From Pseudescherichia sp032055545 (GTDB taxonomy: Bacteria; Pseudomonadota; Gammaproteobacteria; Enterobacterales; Enterobacteriaceae), in NCBI GenBank assembly GCA_032055545.1, contig DAMBQR010000016.1, positions 1 to 64,000 of the forward strand: 64,000 nucleotides of DNA, written 5' to 3'. A program made the position numbers and the translations under genes. Positions 52,089-60,025 of the stretch are shown piece after piece. The first letter of the stretch is position 1. Every line of letters starts with the position of its first letter. The notes below the pieces were generated by a model. That model saw only the letters and a list, made by a program, of their open reading frames with translations. It searched no databases and had not been told where the DNA came from.

Positions 52089-53108
52089 TTAAAGCGACGT
52101 TGAGCCGCGCACAATCAGCTCGCCGGAGAAGAGCTGCTCGCGGACGGTATCGTCAGTGCCGTCGATACGGCGCACGACCTGCTCAACGGCGGCGTAGCCA
52201 ATCTGCCAGGTGGGTTGCTTGAGGGTAGTGATGCCAACGCCCGCCAGCTCGGCCCACTCCAGCTCGTCAAAGCCAAGCAGGCCAATATCGCTGCCCCAGT
52301 GCAGGCCGATGCGTTTAAGCGAGCGGGCTACCTGAAGGGTTAGCGCGCCGTTGGCGGAGATCACCGCTTTACGCATTCCGCGGTGGCGAGCGTGGAACTG
52401 CCGCAGGGCGTTATCGATCTGCGCTGCCTCGTGCAGCACCGTCTCGGCGTTCTCGGCTACCACGCCGGGATAGCGGGCCAGCGTAGCGCGGAAGGCGCTC
52501 AGGCGCTCGCGGCGGGTATTGACCGTGCCGAGCGGTTCGCTGAGAAACAGCAGCGCCTCAAAGCCCTGCTGGATCAGATGCTCGGTGGCGGTAGTGGCGG
52601 CCTGGGTGTTATCCAGCCCCACCACGTCGCAGGCAAAGTCAGGGATCTTGCGATCGATAAGCACCATCGGCAGCGCCGACTGTTGGAGCCGATTTAGCGC
52701 CTCCTCCCGCATCCCAACAGCGTTGACCACGATCCCCTCAACCTGATAGCTGCGCAGCAGATCCAGGTAGTGCTGCTCCCGGTCCAGTTCGTTATTGGTA
52801 TTACAGACCAGCGGCGTAAAGCCCTTCTCCCGGCAGGCAGCTTCAATGCCGCTGAGCACGTTGACGGAGTAGGGGTTGGTAATATCGGCGATGATCAGGC
52901 CAATCAGTCGGGTGCGGCCGCGCTTGAGACCCTGTGCCATCAGGCTGGGGCGGTAGTCGAGGGCGGCAATGGCGTGCTCTATACGCAGGCGCAGATCCTC
53001 AGAGAGCAGGTTTTGCTCGCCGTTCAGGTAGCGCGACACGCTGGTTTTACCGGTTTTCGCCGCTTTCGCGACATCGCTGATGGTGGGGCGTGCAGCCTTT
53101 GCGTTCAT
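52089..53108 (-). CDS. LacI-family regulator, probable PtxS-like repressor of kguEKT
   Basis: A 339-aa regulator: N-terminal LacI helix-turn-helix (ISDVAKAAKTGKTSVSRYLNG, about 10-30; hinge helix ending YRPSLMAQGLKRG) and a periplasmic-binding-like sugar domain (TRLIGLIIADITNPYSVNVL onward). Located upstream of kguE on the same strand, with a PtxS-like palindrome in the gap between. The frame is open 34 codons further; the start MNAKAARPTISDV at 53108 is preceded by GGAG/GAGAC-type sequence. The effector is probably 2-ketogluconate, inferred. Confidence 0.87.
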   Translation of the reverse strand: MNAKAARPTISDVAKAAKTGKTSVSRYLNGEQNLLSEDLRLRIEHAIAALDYRPSLMAQGLKRGRTRLIGLIIADITNPYSVNVLSGIEAACREKGFTPLVCNTNNELDREQHYLDLLRSYQVEGIVVNAVGMREEALNRLQQSALPMVLIDRKIPDFACDVVGLDNTQAATTATEHLIQQGFEALLFLSEPLGTVNTRRERLSAFRATLARYPGVVAENAETVLHEAAQIDNALRQFHARHRGMRKAVISANGALTLQVARSLKRIGLHWGSDIGLLGFDELEWAELAGVGITTLKQPTWQIGYAAVEQVVRRIDGTDDTVREQLFSGELIVRGSTSL

Positions 53109-53317
53109 GTCCGTCTCCGAGAGGTAACCTTCTGGAGAGTAACATATTTTACGATTGGTGCGATTTGATGTCAGTGGGCAGGCAAGATGTGCATACTCAT
53201 GCAATTGCAATTTTTTTTCGAACGATTGTACTGGGATCTCTTTTTTAAAATGTACAATGAATTACTATTTCAATAATATTCAGATTTTATCACTACGCCA
53301 CGCTATCATGAGGAAAA

Positions 53318-53953
53318 ATGGATAACCGTATCGACAAGGATGATTTACGGGAAACAATAGACCGACTAATATGTGCACAACGTAAGCATAAATTAATCAT
53401 TATGAAAATAGTTGTTCCCGGCGCTATTTATTATAAATTGCAGGCACAGGAGTATGGAGGAAACGGCGTTTATTATAATCCTGACAGTAATACACGCTTC
53501 TCATTAAGCGATTGTTCCAGAGGTGTACAGTATTTGGCAGCATCACCCCATACTGCCTGCCAGGAATTCTATCAGCAAGAAAAATTTATTGGTTATAATG
53601 ATTACATAACAAATTGCATGGCAGAAATCAGAGTCATGCGTCCTTTACGCGTTTTTGATGAAACGCTGCTTGCACCACATTTAGGTATTGCCGTTGGCGA
53701 TCTTATGGCCCCGAAAAGAGCGGCTTACGCTTATACTCAGCGACTGGCCACGGCATTAGCTTCGCATGCCGACGGACTTGAATATTTGTCACGCTATACC
53801 GGCCAACCCTGCATTGTACTTTGGTCAGATCGCGTGGAGGGTAATGGTGCGCTCTCCACCGATTCGGTTATACCGCTCTATCAATATAAGCATAATGGAC
53901 GAACTGCAAAGCAAATACTTAAATATCAGTTAGGTATACGTATAGTCCAGTAA
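53318..53953 (+). CDS. RES-domain protein, possible NAD+-consuming toxin
   Basis: A 211-aa protein with the RES-family layout: Tyr/Gly-rich first segment (GAIYYKLQAQEYGGNGVYYN), an Arg in NTRFSLSD, the YLAASPHTACQEFY helix with the conserved Glu, and DGLEYLSRYTGQPCIVLWSD with the conserved Ser. RES toxins such as MbcT and ParT degrade NAD+ or modify proteins. It is longer than many by an N-terminal helix. Codon and base use is visibly more A/T-rich than its neighbours, suggesting transfer. The gene upstream of a normal RES toxin is its antitoxin; here the neighbour is instead convergent. AGGA lies close before the ATG. Confidence 0.75.
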   Translation: MDNRIDKDDLRETIDRLICAQRKHKLIIMKIVVPGAIYYKLQAQEYGGNGVYYNPDSNTRFSLSDCSRGVQYLAASPHTACQEFYQQEKFIGYNDYITNCMAEIRVMRPLRVFDETLLAPHLGIAVGDLMAPKRAAYAYTQRLATALASHADGLEYLSRYTGQPCIVLWSDRVEGNGALSTDSVIPLYQYKHNGRTAKQILKYQLGIRIVQ

Positions 53954-53976
53954 GGCAATCATGGGTCGAGCCTTTG

Positions 53977-54636
53977 CTAGATCGCATGGTTTGTTCCAAA
54001 ATTTTGAGCCTGGGTAATCAGGAAATTCATCTCCTCCTCCGTTGCGCCACGCAAGAGAATAGTTAGCGCTGAGGTCTCTTCTCCACTATGGGGTAATTCT
54101 ATTGTGCGGGTAAAGAAGTTGCATTTTCGCACGCTGCTGACCGGATGTTTCATATGTGACAATAATTGCGGAACGCCTTTTAACATTCCATTTTCACTTA
54201 TGTTTTCTTTTACAGAAAATTGAAAGACCGGATAGAGATTTTCAGCGCCCCAATCCAGGACGATAAGTTTATTTTGTTTACCATATTTATGGATTGTGGG
54301 AATAGAAAGAGCAAGTAAGGTACGCACGGTATTTGATTTATGAACCCCACCATAGGGCTGTAGACTCTCTAAAAACGCAATACGGTTCTCGGCAAACTCC
54401 TCTTGCTCATCTTTTTCAGGTGTGCGGGCACGAATGGCTTTGCTGGCTAACGCCCTGTATCTGAGCTCGGTCAGGAAATCGTTATCCGACAGTGCCAGCA
54501 GGGATAACAGCTCTTCTGCAGAGATATCGGATAAATTAGCGAGCAAATCGTTACTGACATTTTCCAGACGCTGGCGAACCACCTGAACAGGATTCTGAGG
54601 TTTAAGTGCATGACCTTTGCTGTGATGAACCCTCAT
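53977..54636 (-). CDS. Unknown protein facing the RES gene, possible antitoxin-like partner
   Basis: A 219-aa protein, convergent with the RES gene (23-bp gap). Residues about 90-145 contain VRTLLALSIPTIHKYGKQNKLI, a helix-turn-helix-like segment, then YPVFQF, a pattern I associate with small DNA-binding proteins encoded beside RES genes. The N-terminal half is acidic and helical. I could not assign a family with certainty. A/T-rich like the RES gene, so the two probably arrived together. Antitoxin function is inference. Confidence 0.6.
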   Translation of the reverse strand: MRVHHSKGHALKPQNPVQVVRQRLENVSNDLLANLSDISAEELLSLLALSDNDFLTELRYRALASKAIRARTPEKDEQEEFAENRIAFLESLQPYGGVHKSNTVRTLLALSIPTIHKYGKQNKLIVLDWGAENLYPVFQFSVKENISENGMLKGVPQLLSHMKHPVSSVRKCNFFTRTIELPHSGEETSALTILLRGATEEEMNFLITQAQNFGTNHAI

Positions 54637-54727
54637 CTCTGCTGCCTCAATTTTAAGATTTAACTATGTTGATAATATTCTAAATCTTAAATTAGTACAA
54701 CATTTGCCCAGGTTGCCTGAATAAAAA

Positions 54728-54800
54728 AGCCCGGTGGCGCTAGCGCTTACCGGGCCTACGGTCCACGTGTGGGTCGGGTCAGGCGAAGCCGCCACCCGGC
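54728..54800. repeat. REP/BIME element pair before yiaD
   Basis: Two REP-type units (GCCCGGTGGCGCTAGCGC...TACCGGGCCTAC and the inverted CGGGTCAGGCGAAGCCGCCACCCGGC) sit at the junction between the A/T-rich RES pair and the yiaD end. Confidence 0.82.
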
Positions 54801-54806
54801 AAAACG

Positions 54807-55469
54807 TTATGCCGTTGGGCTAAGCGTAATCTCGACGCGGCGGTTCTGCGCCTTGCCCTCTTCGGTACTGTTGCTGGCGATCGGGTTCGCCGGACCCATG
54901 CCGCTGGTGCGCAGGCGGGTAGCGTCTACGCCCTGGGTAATCAGCGAGCTGGCTACCGAGTCGGCACGCTGCTGCGACAGGCGCATGTTGAGAGCCTGGC
55001 CGCCGGTACTGTCGGTATAGCCCACTACGTTCACCGCCGTTTTCGGGTACTCTTTCAGCACCATCGCCACGCCGGTCAGGGTGTTGGCACCCGCCGGTTT
55101 CAGGGTGGCGCTGCTGCTGTCGAAGGTCACGTTGTTCGGCATATTAAGCACAATGTTGTCGCCGTTTCGCGTCACGCTAACGCCGGTTCCCTGCATTTTC
55201 TCGCGTAGTTTCGCTTCCTGCACGTCCATGTAGTAGCCTGCACCGCCGCCGAGCGCTGCGCCTGCCGCTGCGCCAATCAGCGCACCTTTGCCGCGATCTT
55301 TCTTCGAGGAGGAGAGGACGCCTACGCCTGCACCGACCAGCGAGCCAATGCCCGCGCCGATGCCAGATTTTCCTGCTTCACGTTCGCCGGTGTAGGGGTT
55401 AGTCGTACAGCCAGAAATTGCCAGCGCACCGCATACCGCGGCGGCAATCATAATGACGCGTTTTTTCAT
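54807..55469 (-). CDS. yiaD: YiaD, OmpA-domain outer-membrane lipoprotein
   Basis: A 220-aa lipoprotein (E. coli 219). Signal MKKRVIMIAAAVCGALAISGC with lipobox ISGC, then a glycine-zipper region (GIGAGIGSLVGAGVGVL, GAAAGAALGGGAGYY; about 35-80), then an OmpA/Pal peptidoglycan-binding domain (about 105-220) with NVVGYTDSTGGQALNMRLSQ and NRRVEITL. In E. coli, yiaD is a multicopy suppressor of a bamB mutant. Monocistronic, divergent from bisC. Confidence 0.95.
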   Translation of the reverse strand: MKKRVIMIAAAVCGALAISGCTTNPYTGEREAGKSGIGAGIGSLVGAGVGVLSSSKKDRGKGALIGAAAGAALGGGAGYYMDVQEAKLREKMQGTGVSVTRNGDNIVLNMPNNVTFDSSSATLKPAGANTLTGVAMVLKEYPKTAVNVVGYTDSTGGQALNMRLSQQRADSVASSLITQGVDATRLRTSGMGPANPIASNSTEEGKAQNRRVEITLSPTA

Positions 55470-55637
55470 CGTTTATCCTTCAATGCGTTTTCGTTATAAG
55501 CCACTGCAAGGTGGTGGTTGATTATGACGCCTGAATAGGGGGAAAATTTCCGGTAAGAATCCGAATTTTGTAAATAACATTGAATGGCCTGTATAAAGGA
55601 CCATCACACCTGCATCTACGACCGGAGAGCACGCACT

Positions 55638-57968
55638 TTGGCAAACACATCGATTAAAACGGTTCTGACCGCAGCCCATTGGGGGCCAATGCTGGTTGAA
55701 ACCGATGGCGTACAGGTTTTGAACTCACGCGGCGCGCTGCCGACCTCCCACCCGAACTCGCTCCAGACGGCGGTGCGCGACCAGGTTCATAGCAAGACCC
55801 GGGTGCGTTTTCCCATGGTGCGCAAAGGCTTTCTCGCCTCGCCGGATAATCCGCAGGGCGTTCGCGGCCAGGATGAGTTTGTCCGCGTTAGCTGGGACGA
55901 AGCATTGGACCTGATCCATGCCCAGCATAAGCGCATTCGCGACAGCTACGGTCCGTCATCTATTTTTGCCGGCTCCTACGGCTGGCGATCCAACGGCGTG
56001 CTGCATAAGGCGGCGACGCTGCTCCAGCGCTATATGAGCATCGCAGGCGGCTATACCGGCCATCTGGGGGACTACTCCACCGGCGCGGCGCAGGCGATCA
56101 TGCCCTACGTGGTAGGCGGCAACGAGGTCTATCAGCAGCAGACCAGCTGGCCGCTGGTGCTGGAGCACAGCGAAGTGGTGGTGCTCTGGAGCGCTAACCC
56201 GCTCAACACCCTGAAAATTGCCTGGAACGCGTCCGATGAGCAGGGCATCGCCTTTTTCGATCGGCTGCGCCGCAGCGGCAAGCGGCTGATCTGCATCGAT
56301 CCCATGCGATCGGAGACGGTGGACTTCTTCGGTGACAGCATGGAGTGGATCGCCCCGCATATGGGCACCGACGTGGCGCTGATGCTCGGCATCGCCCATA
56401 CCCTGCTGGAGAACGGCTGGCAGGACAGCGATTTTCTGGCGCGCTGCACCGAAGGCTATGAGGCGTTTGCTGCCTATCTGAGCGGCGAGAGCGACGGCGT
56501 AGCGAAAAGCGCCGAGTGGGCAGCAGCGATTTGCGGCATCGAAGCGGAGAAAATTCGTGAGCTGGCGCAGCTGTTCCATGAAAACACCACCATGCTGATG
56601 TCCGGCTGGGGAATGCAGCGCCAGCAGTATGGCGAGCAGAAGCACTGGATGCTGGTGACCCTGGCGGCGATGCTGGGGCAGATCGGCACCCCGGGCGGTG
56701 GCTTTGGTCTCTCCTACCACTTTGCTAACGGCGGCAACCCAACGCGGCGGGCGGCGGTGCTGGCCTCGATGCAGGGCAGCGTGCAGGGCGGCGTCGATGC
56801 GGTCGATAAGATCCCGGTGGCGCGTATCGTCGAGGCGCTGGAAAACCCCGGCGGTGCGTACCAGCATAACGGCATGGACAGGCACTTCCCGGACATTCGC
56901 TTTGTCTGGTGGGCGGGCGGCGCAAACTTTACCCATCATCAGGATACTAACCGGCTGATCCGCGCCTGGCAGAAGCCGGAGCTGGTGGTGATCTCCGAGT
57001 GCTACTGGACCGCAGCGGCAAAACATGCGGATATTGTCCTGCCTGCGACGACCTCCTTTGAGCGCAACGATCTCACCATGACCGGCGACTACAGCAACCA
57101 GCATCTGGTGCCAATGAAGCAGGTGGTTGCTCCGCAGGACGAAGCCCGGGACGATCTTGAGATCTTCGCCGACCTGAGCGAACGCTGGGAAGAGGGTGGC
57201 CGGGCGCGCTTTACCGAGGGCAAAACCGATCTGCAGTGGCTGCAAACTTTCTATGAAATTGCCGGCCAGCGCGGCGCAAGCCAGGGCGTGACCCTGCCGC
57301 CGTTTGCAGAGTTCTGGGAAGCGAACCAGCTGATTGAGATGCCGGAGAGCGAGCAGAACGCGCGCTTCGTGCGTTTTGCCGACTTCCGTCGCGATCCGCA
57401 GGCCAATCCGCTGAAAACCGATAGCGGAAAAATTGAGATCTACTCAAAGCGCATCGCCGGATACGGCTACGCAGACTGCCCACCGCACCCGATGTGGCTT
57501 GCGCCGGTGGAGTGGCACGGTAGCGCGGAGGCAGGACAGCTACAGGTGCTCTCGGCGCATCCGGCGCACCGTCTGCACAGCCAGCTAAGCTACAGCGAGC
57601 TGCGCGAGCGGTACGCAGTTGCCGGGCGTGAACCCATCACCCTGCATCCCCAGGATGCCCAGGCGCGCGGGATTGTAGCAGGTGACGTGGTACGCGTCTG
57701 GAACGGACGCGGGCAGGTGCTGGCGGGGGCAGTGGTCACGGAGGGCATCCGTCCAGGGGTGATCTGTATTCACGAAGGCGGCTGGCCGGATCTCGACCCG
57801 GCGGCGGGAGGCATCTGTAAAAACGGCGCGGTCAACGTGCTGACCAGAGATCTCCCCACCTCGCGGCTGGGCAACGGCTGCGCGGGCAATACCGCCCTGG
57901 CATGGGTAGAGAAGTACACTGGCCCTGCGCTGACGCTTACAGCGTTTGATCCGCCTGCCAGCTCATGA
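55638..57968 (+). CDS. bisC: Biotin sulfoxide reductase
   Basis: Molybdopterin (bis-MGD) enzyme of the DMSO reductase family that reduces biotin sulfoxide and methionine sulfoxide in the cytoplasm. About 776 aa, near E. coli BisC (777). Seen are GSYGWRSNGVLHKA, GYTGHLGDYSTGAAQ (Mo-ligand Ser region), LWSANPLNTLKIAWN and the C-terminal cofactor domain. No Tat signal, in line with cytoplasmic BisC rather than TorA/TorZ. The most likely start is a TTG at 55638 (LANTSIK, E. coli MANSSSR) after CGGAGAG; the frame is open further up. The 3' end overlaps the convergent yiaC by 32 bp. Confidence 0.93.
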   Translation: MANTSIKTVLTAAHWGPMLVETDGVQVLNSRGALPTSHPNSLQTAVRDQVHSKTRVRFPMVRKGFLASPDNPQGVRGQDEFVRVSWDEALDLIHAQHKRIRDSYGPSSIFAGSYGWRSNGVLHKAATLLQRYMSIAGGYTGHLGDYSTGAAQAIMPYVVGGNEVYQQQTSWPLVLEHSEVVVLWSANPLNTLKIAWNASDEQGIAFFDRLRRSGKRLICIDPMRSETVDFFGDSMEWIAPHMGTDVALMLGIAHTLLENGWQDSDFLARCTEGYEAFAAYLSGESDGVAKSAEWAAAICGIEAEKIRELAQLFHENTTMLMSGWGMQRQQYGEQKHWMLVTLAAMLGQIGTPGGGFGLSYHFANGGNPTRRAAVLASMQGSVQGGVDAVDKIPVARIVEALENPGGAYQHNGMDRHFPDIRFVWWAGGANFTHHQDTNRLIRAWQKPELVVISECYWTAAAKHADIVLPATTSFERNDLTMTGDYSNQHLVPMKQVVAPQDEARDDLEIFADLSERWEEGGRARFTEGKTDLQWLQTFYEIAGQRGASQGVTLPPFAEFWEANQLIEMPESEQNARFVRFADFRRDPQANPLKTDSGKIEIYSKRIAGYGYADCPPHPMWLAPVEWHGSAEAGQLQVLSAHPAHRLHSQLSYSELRERYAVAGREPITLHPQDAQARGIVAGDVVRVWNGRGQVLAGAVVTEGIRPGVICIHEGGWPDLDPAAGGICKNGAVNVLTRDLPTSRLGNGCAGNTALAWVEKYTGPALTLTAFDPPASS

Positions 57969-58377
57969 TCCACGTCGGGTGGTGCGTTTCATCCTGCCAT
58001 GCGCTGTCCTCAATGCGGAATCCGCAGGCATGGTAGAAGTGCACTGCCCGGGTGTTCTTCTGGTACACCTCCAGACTGAGTTGGGGGTGCAGCTGCATAA
58101 CGTGCTGCAGCAACGCCCGGCCAATACCCCTGCCGATGGCGGCAGGGCGTACGAAGAGCGCGCCAACAAAGCGCGCATCCATCACGCTGACAAATCCCTG
58201 TAGCGTTTCCTGCTCCTCCCACACCCAGGTGGTGGCGTTGGCGAGGTAGACATCCCGCACCATGGCGGTACTCTCCTGCCAGTAGCTCTCCCGGATAAAG
58301 GGGTGGGCAAAGGTGGTGCTCTCCAGCCACAGCCGCAGCAGTGGCGCGCTATCTTTACGATGCCATTCGTGGATCAT
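57937..58377 (-). CDS. yiaC: YiaC, GNAT N-acetyltransferase
   Basis: A 146-aa acetyltransferase, same length as E. coli YiaC, which is reported to acetylate protein lysines. The acetyl-CoA loop is RPAAIGRGIGRALLQHV (motif A, Q/RxxGxG/A), with LEVYQKNTRAVHFYHACGF at motif B. Start MIHEWHRKD at 58377 overlaps the tag end by 23 bp; the frame is open 31 codons further but inside tag. Confidence 0.92.
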   Translation of the reverse strand: MIHEWHRKDSAPLLRLWLESTTFAHPFIRESYWQESTAMVRDVYLANATTWVWEEQETLQGFVSVMDARFVGALFVRPAAIGRGIGRALLQHVMQLHPQLSLEVYQKNTRAVHFYHACGFRIEDSAWQDETHHPTWIMSWQADQTL

Positions 58378-58936
58378 CCTCGCCTCCTGGATGGCAGAAG
58401 CAGCCGGTAATATGATCGTTGACCAGGCCACAGGCCTGCATAAACGCGTAGCAGATGGTGGTGCCGACAAACTTAAAGCCGCGCTTTTTCAGCGCCTTTG
58501 ACAGGGCGTCTGACTCAGGGGTTGAGGTGGGTATCTCGCCCAGGGTAGCCGCCTGGGTGATCCGCGGCGGGCTACCGGCAAAGGACCAGATAAACTCGCT
58601 AAAGGACTCGCCGCTCTCCGCCATCGCCAGATAGGCGCGGGCATTGCCGATAATGGCCTGGATCTTCCCCCGGTGGCGGATGATGCCCGCGTCCAGCATC
58701 AGGCGCTCAACGTCCTCCTCCTGCATGGCGGCCACGCGCTGTGGATCGAAATGATAGAAGCAGCGCCGGTAGTTTTCCCGCTTTTTCAGCACCGTGATCC
58801 ATGACAGTCCCGCCTGCTGACCTTCAAGGCAGATCATCTCAAATAGCTTCTGGCCGTCGGTCTGCGCAACGCCCCACTCCCTGTCGTGATAGTCAATGTA
58901 CAACGGGTCCTGACTGACCCAGCCACAACGTTGCAT
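58355..58936 (-). CDS. tag: 3-methyladenine DNA glycosylase I
   Basis: Removes 3-methyladenine from alkylated DNA. A 193-aa helix-hairpin-helix-type enzyme (E. coli 187). Zinc ligands C4 and H17 in MQRCGWVSQDPLYIDYHD and the C-terminal NDHITGC pair are kept, as is E38 (MICLEGQQAGLSW) that recognises the base. First gene of the tag-yiaC unit; divergent from yhjY. Confidence 0.96.
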   Translation of the reverse strand: MQRCGWVSQDPLYIDYHDREWGVAQTDGQKLFEMICLEGQQAGLSWITVLKKRENYRRCFYHFDPQRVAAMQEEDVERLMLDAGIIRHRGKIQAIIGNARAYLAMAESGESFSEFIWSFAGSPPRITQAATLGEIPTSTPESDALSKALKKRGFKFVGTTICYAFMQACGLVNDHITGCFCHPGGEDDPRMAS

Positions 58937-59088
58937 TTTCTTCTCCCTTTGTTGCTATGAATCACAAAAGAAATCACTGCCGCTGGCTTGACGTGCCTGG
59001 TAAAGAGACAATATTTAATACAGGGTCTTAAGCCCACCAAGAACGATAACAATAATGCCGGATTCGGCTCTCTCCTGGAGTCGCATTG

Positions 59089-59781
59089 ATGAACAATAAA
59101 AAATTCAGTGGCCGCCGCCTGGCGTTAGCGTCTGTTTGCCTGTTTTTTTGTCACACGGCGCAGGCCTGGCAGCAGGAATATATCGTGACCGACCCGCAAA
59201 GTAATACGACCGATCGCTATACATGGGATAGCGATCACCAACCACGCTATGACGATATTCTGGAGGAGCGCATCCGGTCAGGACAAAACCTGCCCGGTGC
59301 AACGTTTAACCTGCCCGATGATAACCCACTCGACGCGACAAGTACGATGAGCATGGGGTGGAATTTTCCACTGGCCCACAGCATGACCACCGGGCCGGTG
59401 GCCGTCTGGCATTACGACAGCTCCGCCTCGACGATGTTTAACGAATTTGGTGACGGTCCGGCCAATTTGCAGTTCAGCGATCCGCTGTGGCATGCCAGCG
59501 TCAGCTCCGTCGGCTGGCGGGTAGACAGCCGCTTTGGCGATCTGCGATCGTGGGCGCAAATCAGCTATAACCAGCAGTTTGGCGAGAACCAGTGGAAGAG
59601 CCAGTCGGGCCTCAATCGTCTCTCTGCCTCCAGCCAGTATGGCAACTGGATGGACGTTACTTTTGGCGCCGATATGCTGCTCAATCCGCACCTTGCGGCC
59701 TATGCCGCTATGTCGCAGTCGGAGAACGACGTGACCGGGCAAAACTATCTCTACAGCATGGGCGTGAGCGCGCGATTCTAG
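59089..59781 (+). CDS. yhjY: YhjY-like autotransporter-type outer-membrane protein without passenger
   Basis: A 230-aa protein with signal peptide (about 1-26, ending HTAQA) and a C-terminal beta-barrel resembling the translocator of EstA-type lipase autotransporters, ending YLYSMGVSARF with the terminal Phe needed for BAM recognition. E. coli YhjY occupies the same place between tag and yhjX and is similar in size. No GDSL esterase passenger is present. At about 230 residues there is room for roughly eight to ten strands. Function unknown. The ATG at 59089 follows TGGAG; a TTG directly precedes it. Confidence 0.82.
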   Translation: MNNKKFSGRRLALASVCLFFCHTAQAWQQEYIVTDPQSNTTDRYTWDSDHQPRYDDILEERIRSGQNLPGATFNLPDDNPLDATSTMSMGWNFPLAHSMTTGPVAVWHYDSSASTMFNEFGDGPANLQFSDPLWHASVSSVGWRVDSRFGDLRSWAQISYNQQFGENQWKSQSGLNRLSASSQYGNWMDVTFGADMLLNPHLAAYAAMSQSENDVTGQNYLYSMGVSARF

Positions 59782-59890
59782 CGCCTGTTTTAAACAACTG
59801 AGTAACATTTAGACTACATAGCTGGTGCGCCTGGCGTTGATAGTACGCACTAACTTACTCTGTAAAAAACGCAGCGACAAAAAAAGGCGC

Positions 59891-59968
59891 TGCCATTCAT
59901 TCCCTCTCCAAGGCATTTCATTCCCTCCTCGCTGCATTTCATGCCTTTTTCCACCCGGCATGAAATGC
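59891..59968 (+). promoter_or_regulatory. YpdB-type direct repeats and inverted repeat upstream of yhjX
   Basis: Three 10-mers lie at exact 21-bp spacing: TGCCATTCAT (59891-59900), GGCATTTCAT (59912-59921) and TGCATTTCAT (59933-59942), each followed by an 11-bp spacer beginning TCCCTC in the first two. In E. coli, YpdB binds GGCATTTCAT-N11-GGCATTTCAT before yhjX. The third copy is also the left arm of a perfect 12-bp inverted repeat, GCATTTCATGCC (59934-59945) with GGCATGAAATGC (59957-59968), again across 11 bp. Confidence 0.85.
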
Positions 59969-60025
59969 GCTTCGCTATCGTTGACGGCAGAGAATTTCTT
60001 AATTTCCTTATGCAGGAAGAGTGCC

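Noticed and set aside
55584..55637. bisC starting at the upstream ATG at 55584
   Set aside because: The added residues do not match the family start, whereas the TTG at 55638 aligns with E. coli BisC and has a GGAG upstream.
59825..60025. N-terminal extension of yhjX by 67 codons
   Set aside because: The extra codons run through the YpdB-type repeats and give a Cys/Arg/Pro-rich sequence unlike the family; the ATG at 60026 has the ribosome-binding site.
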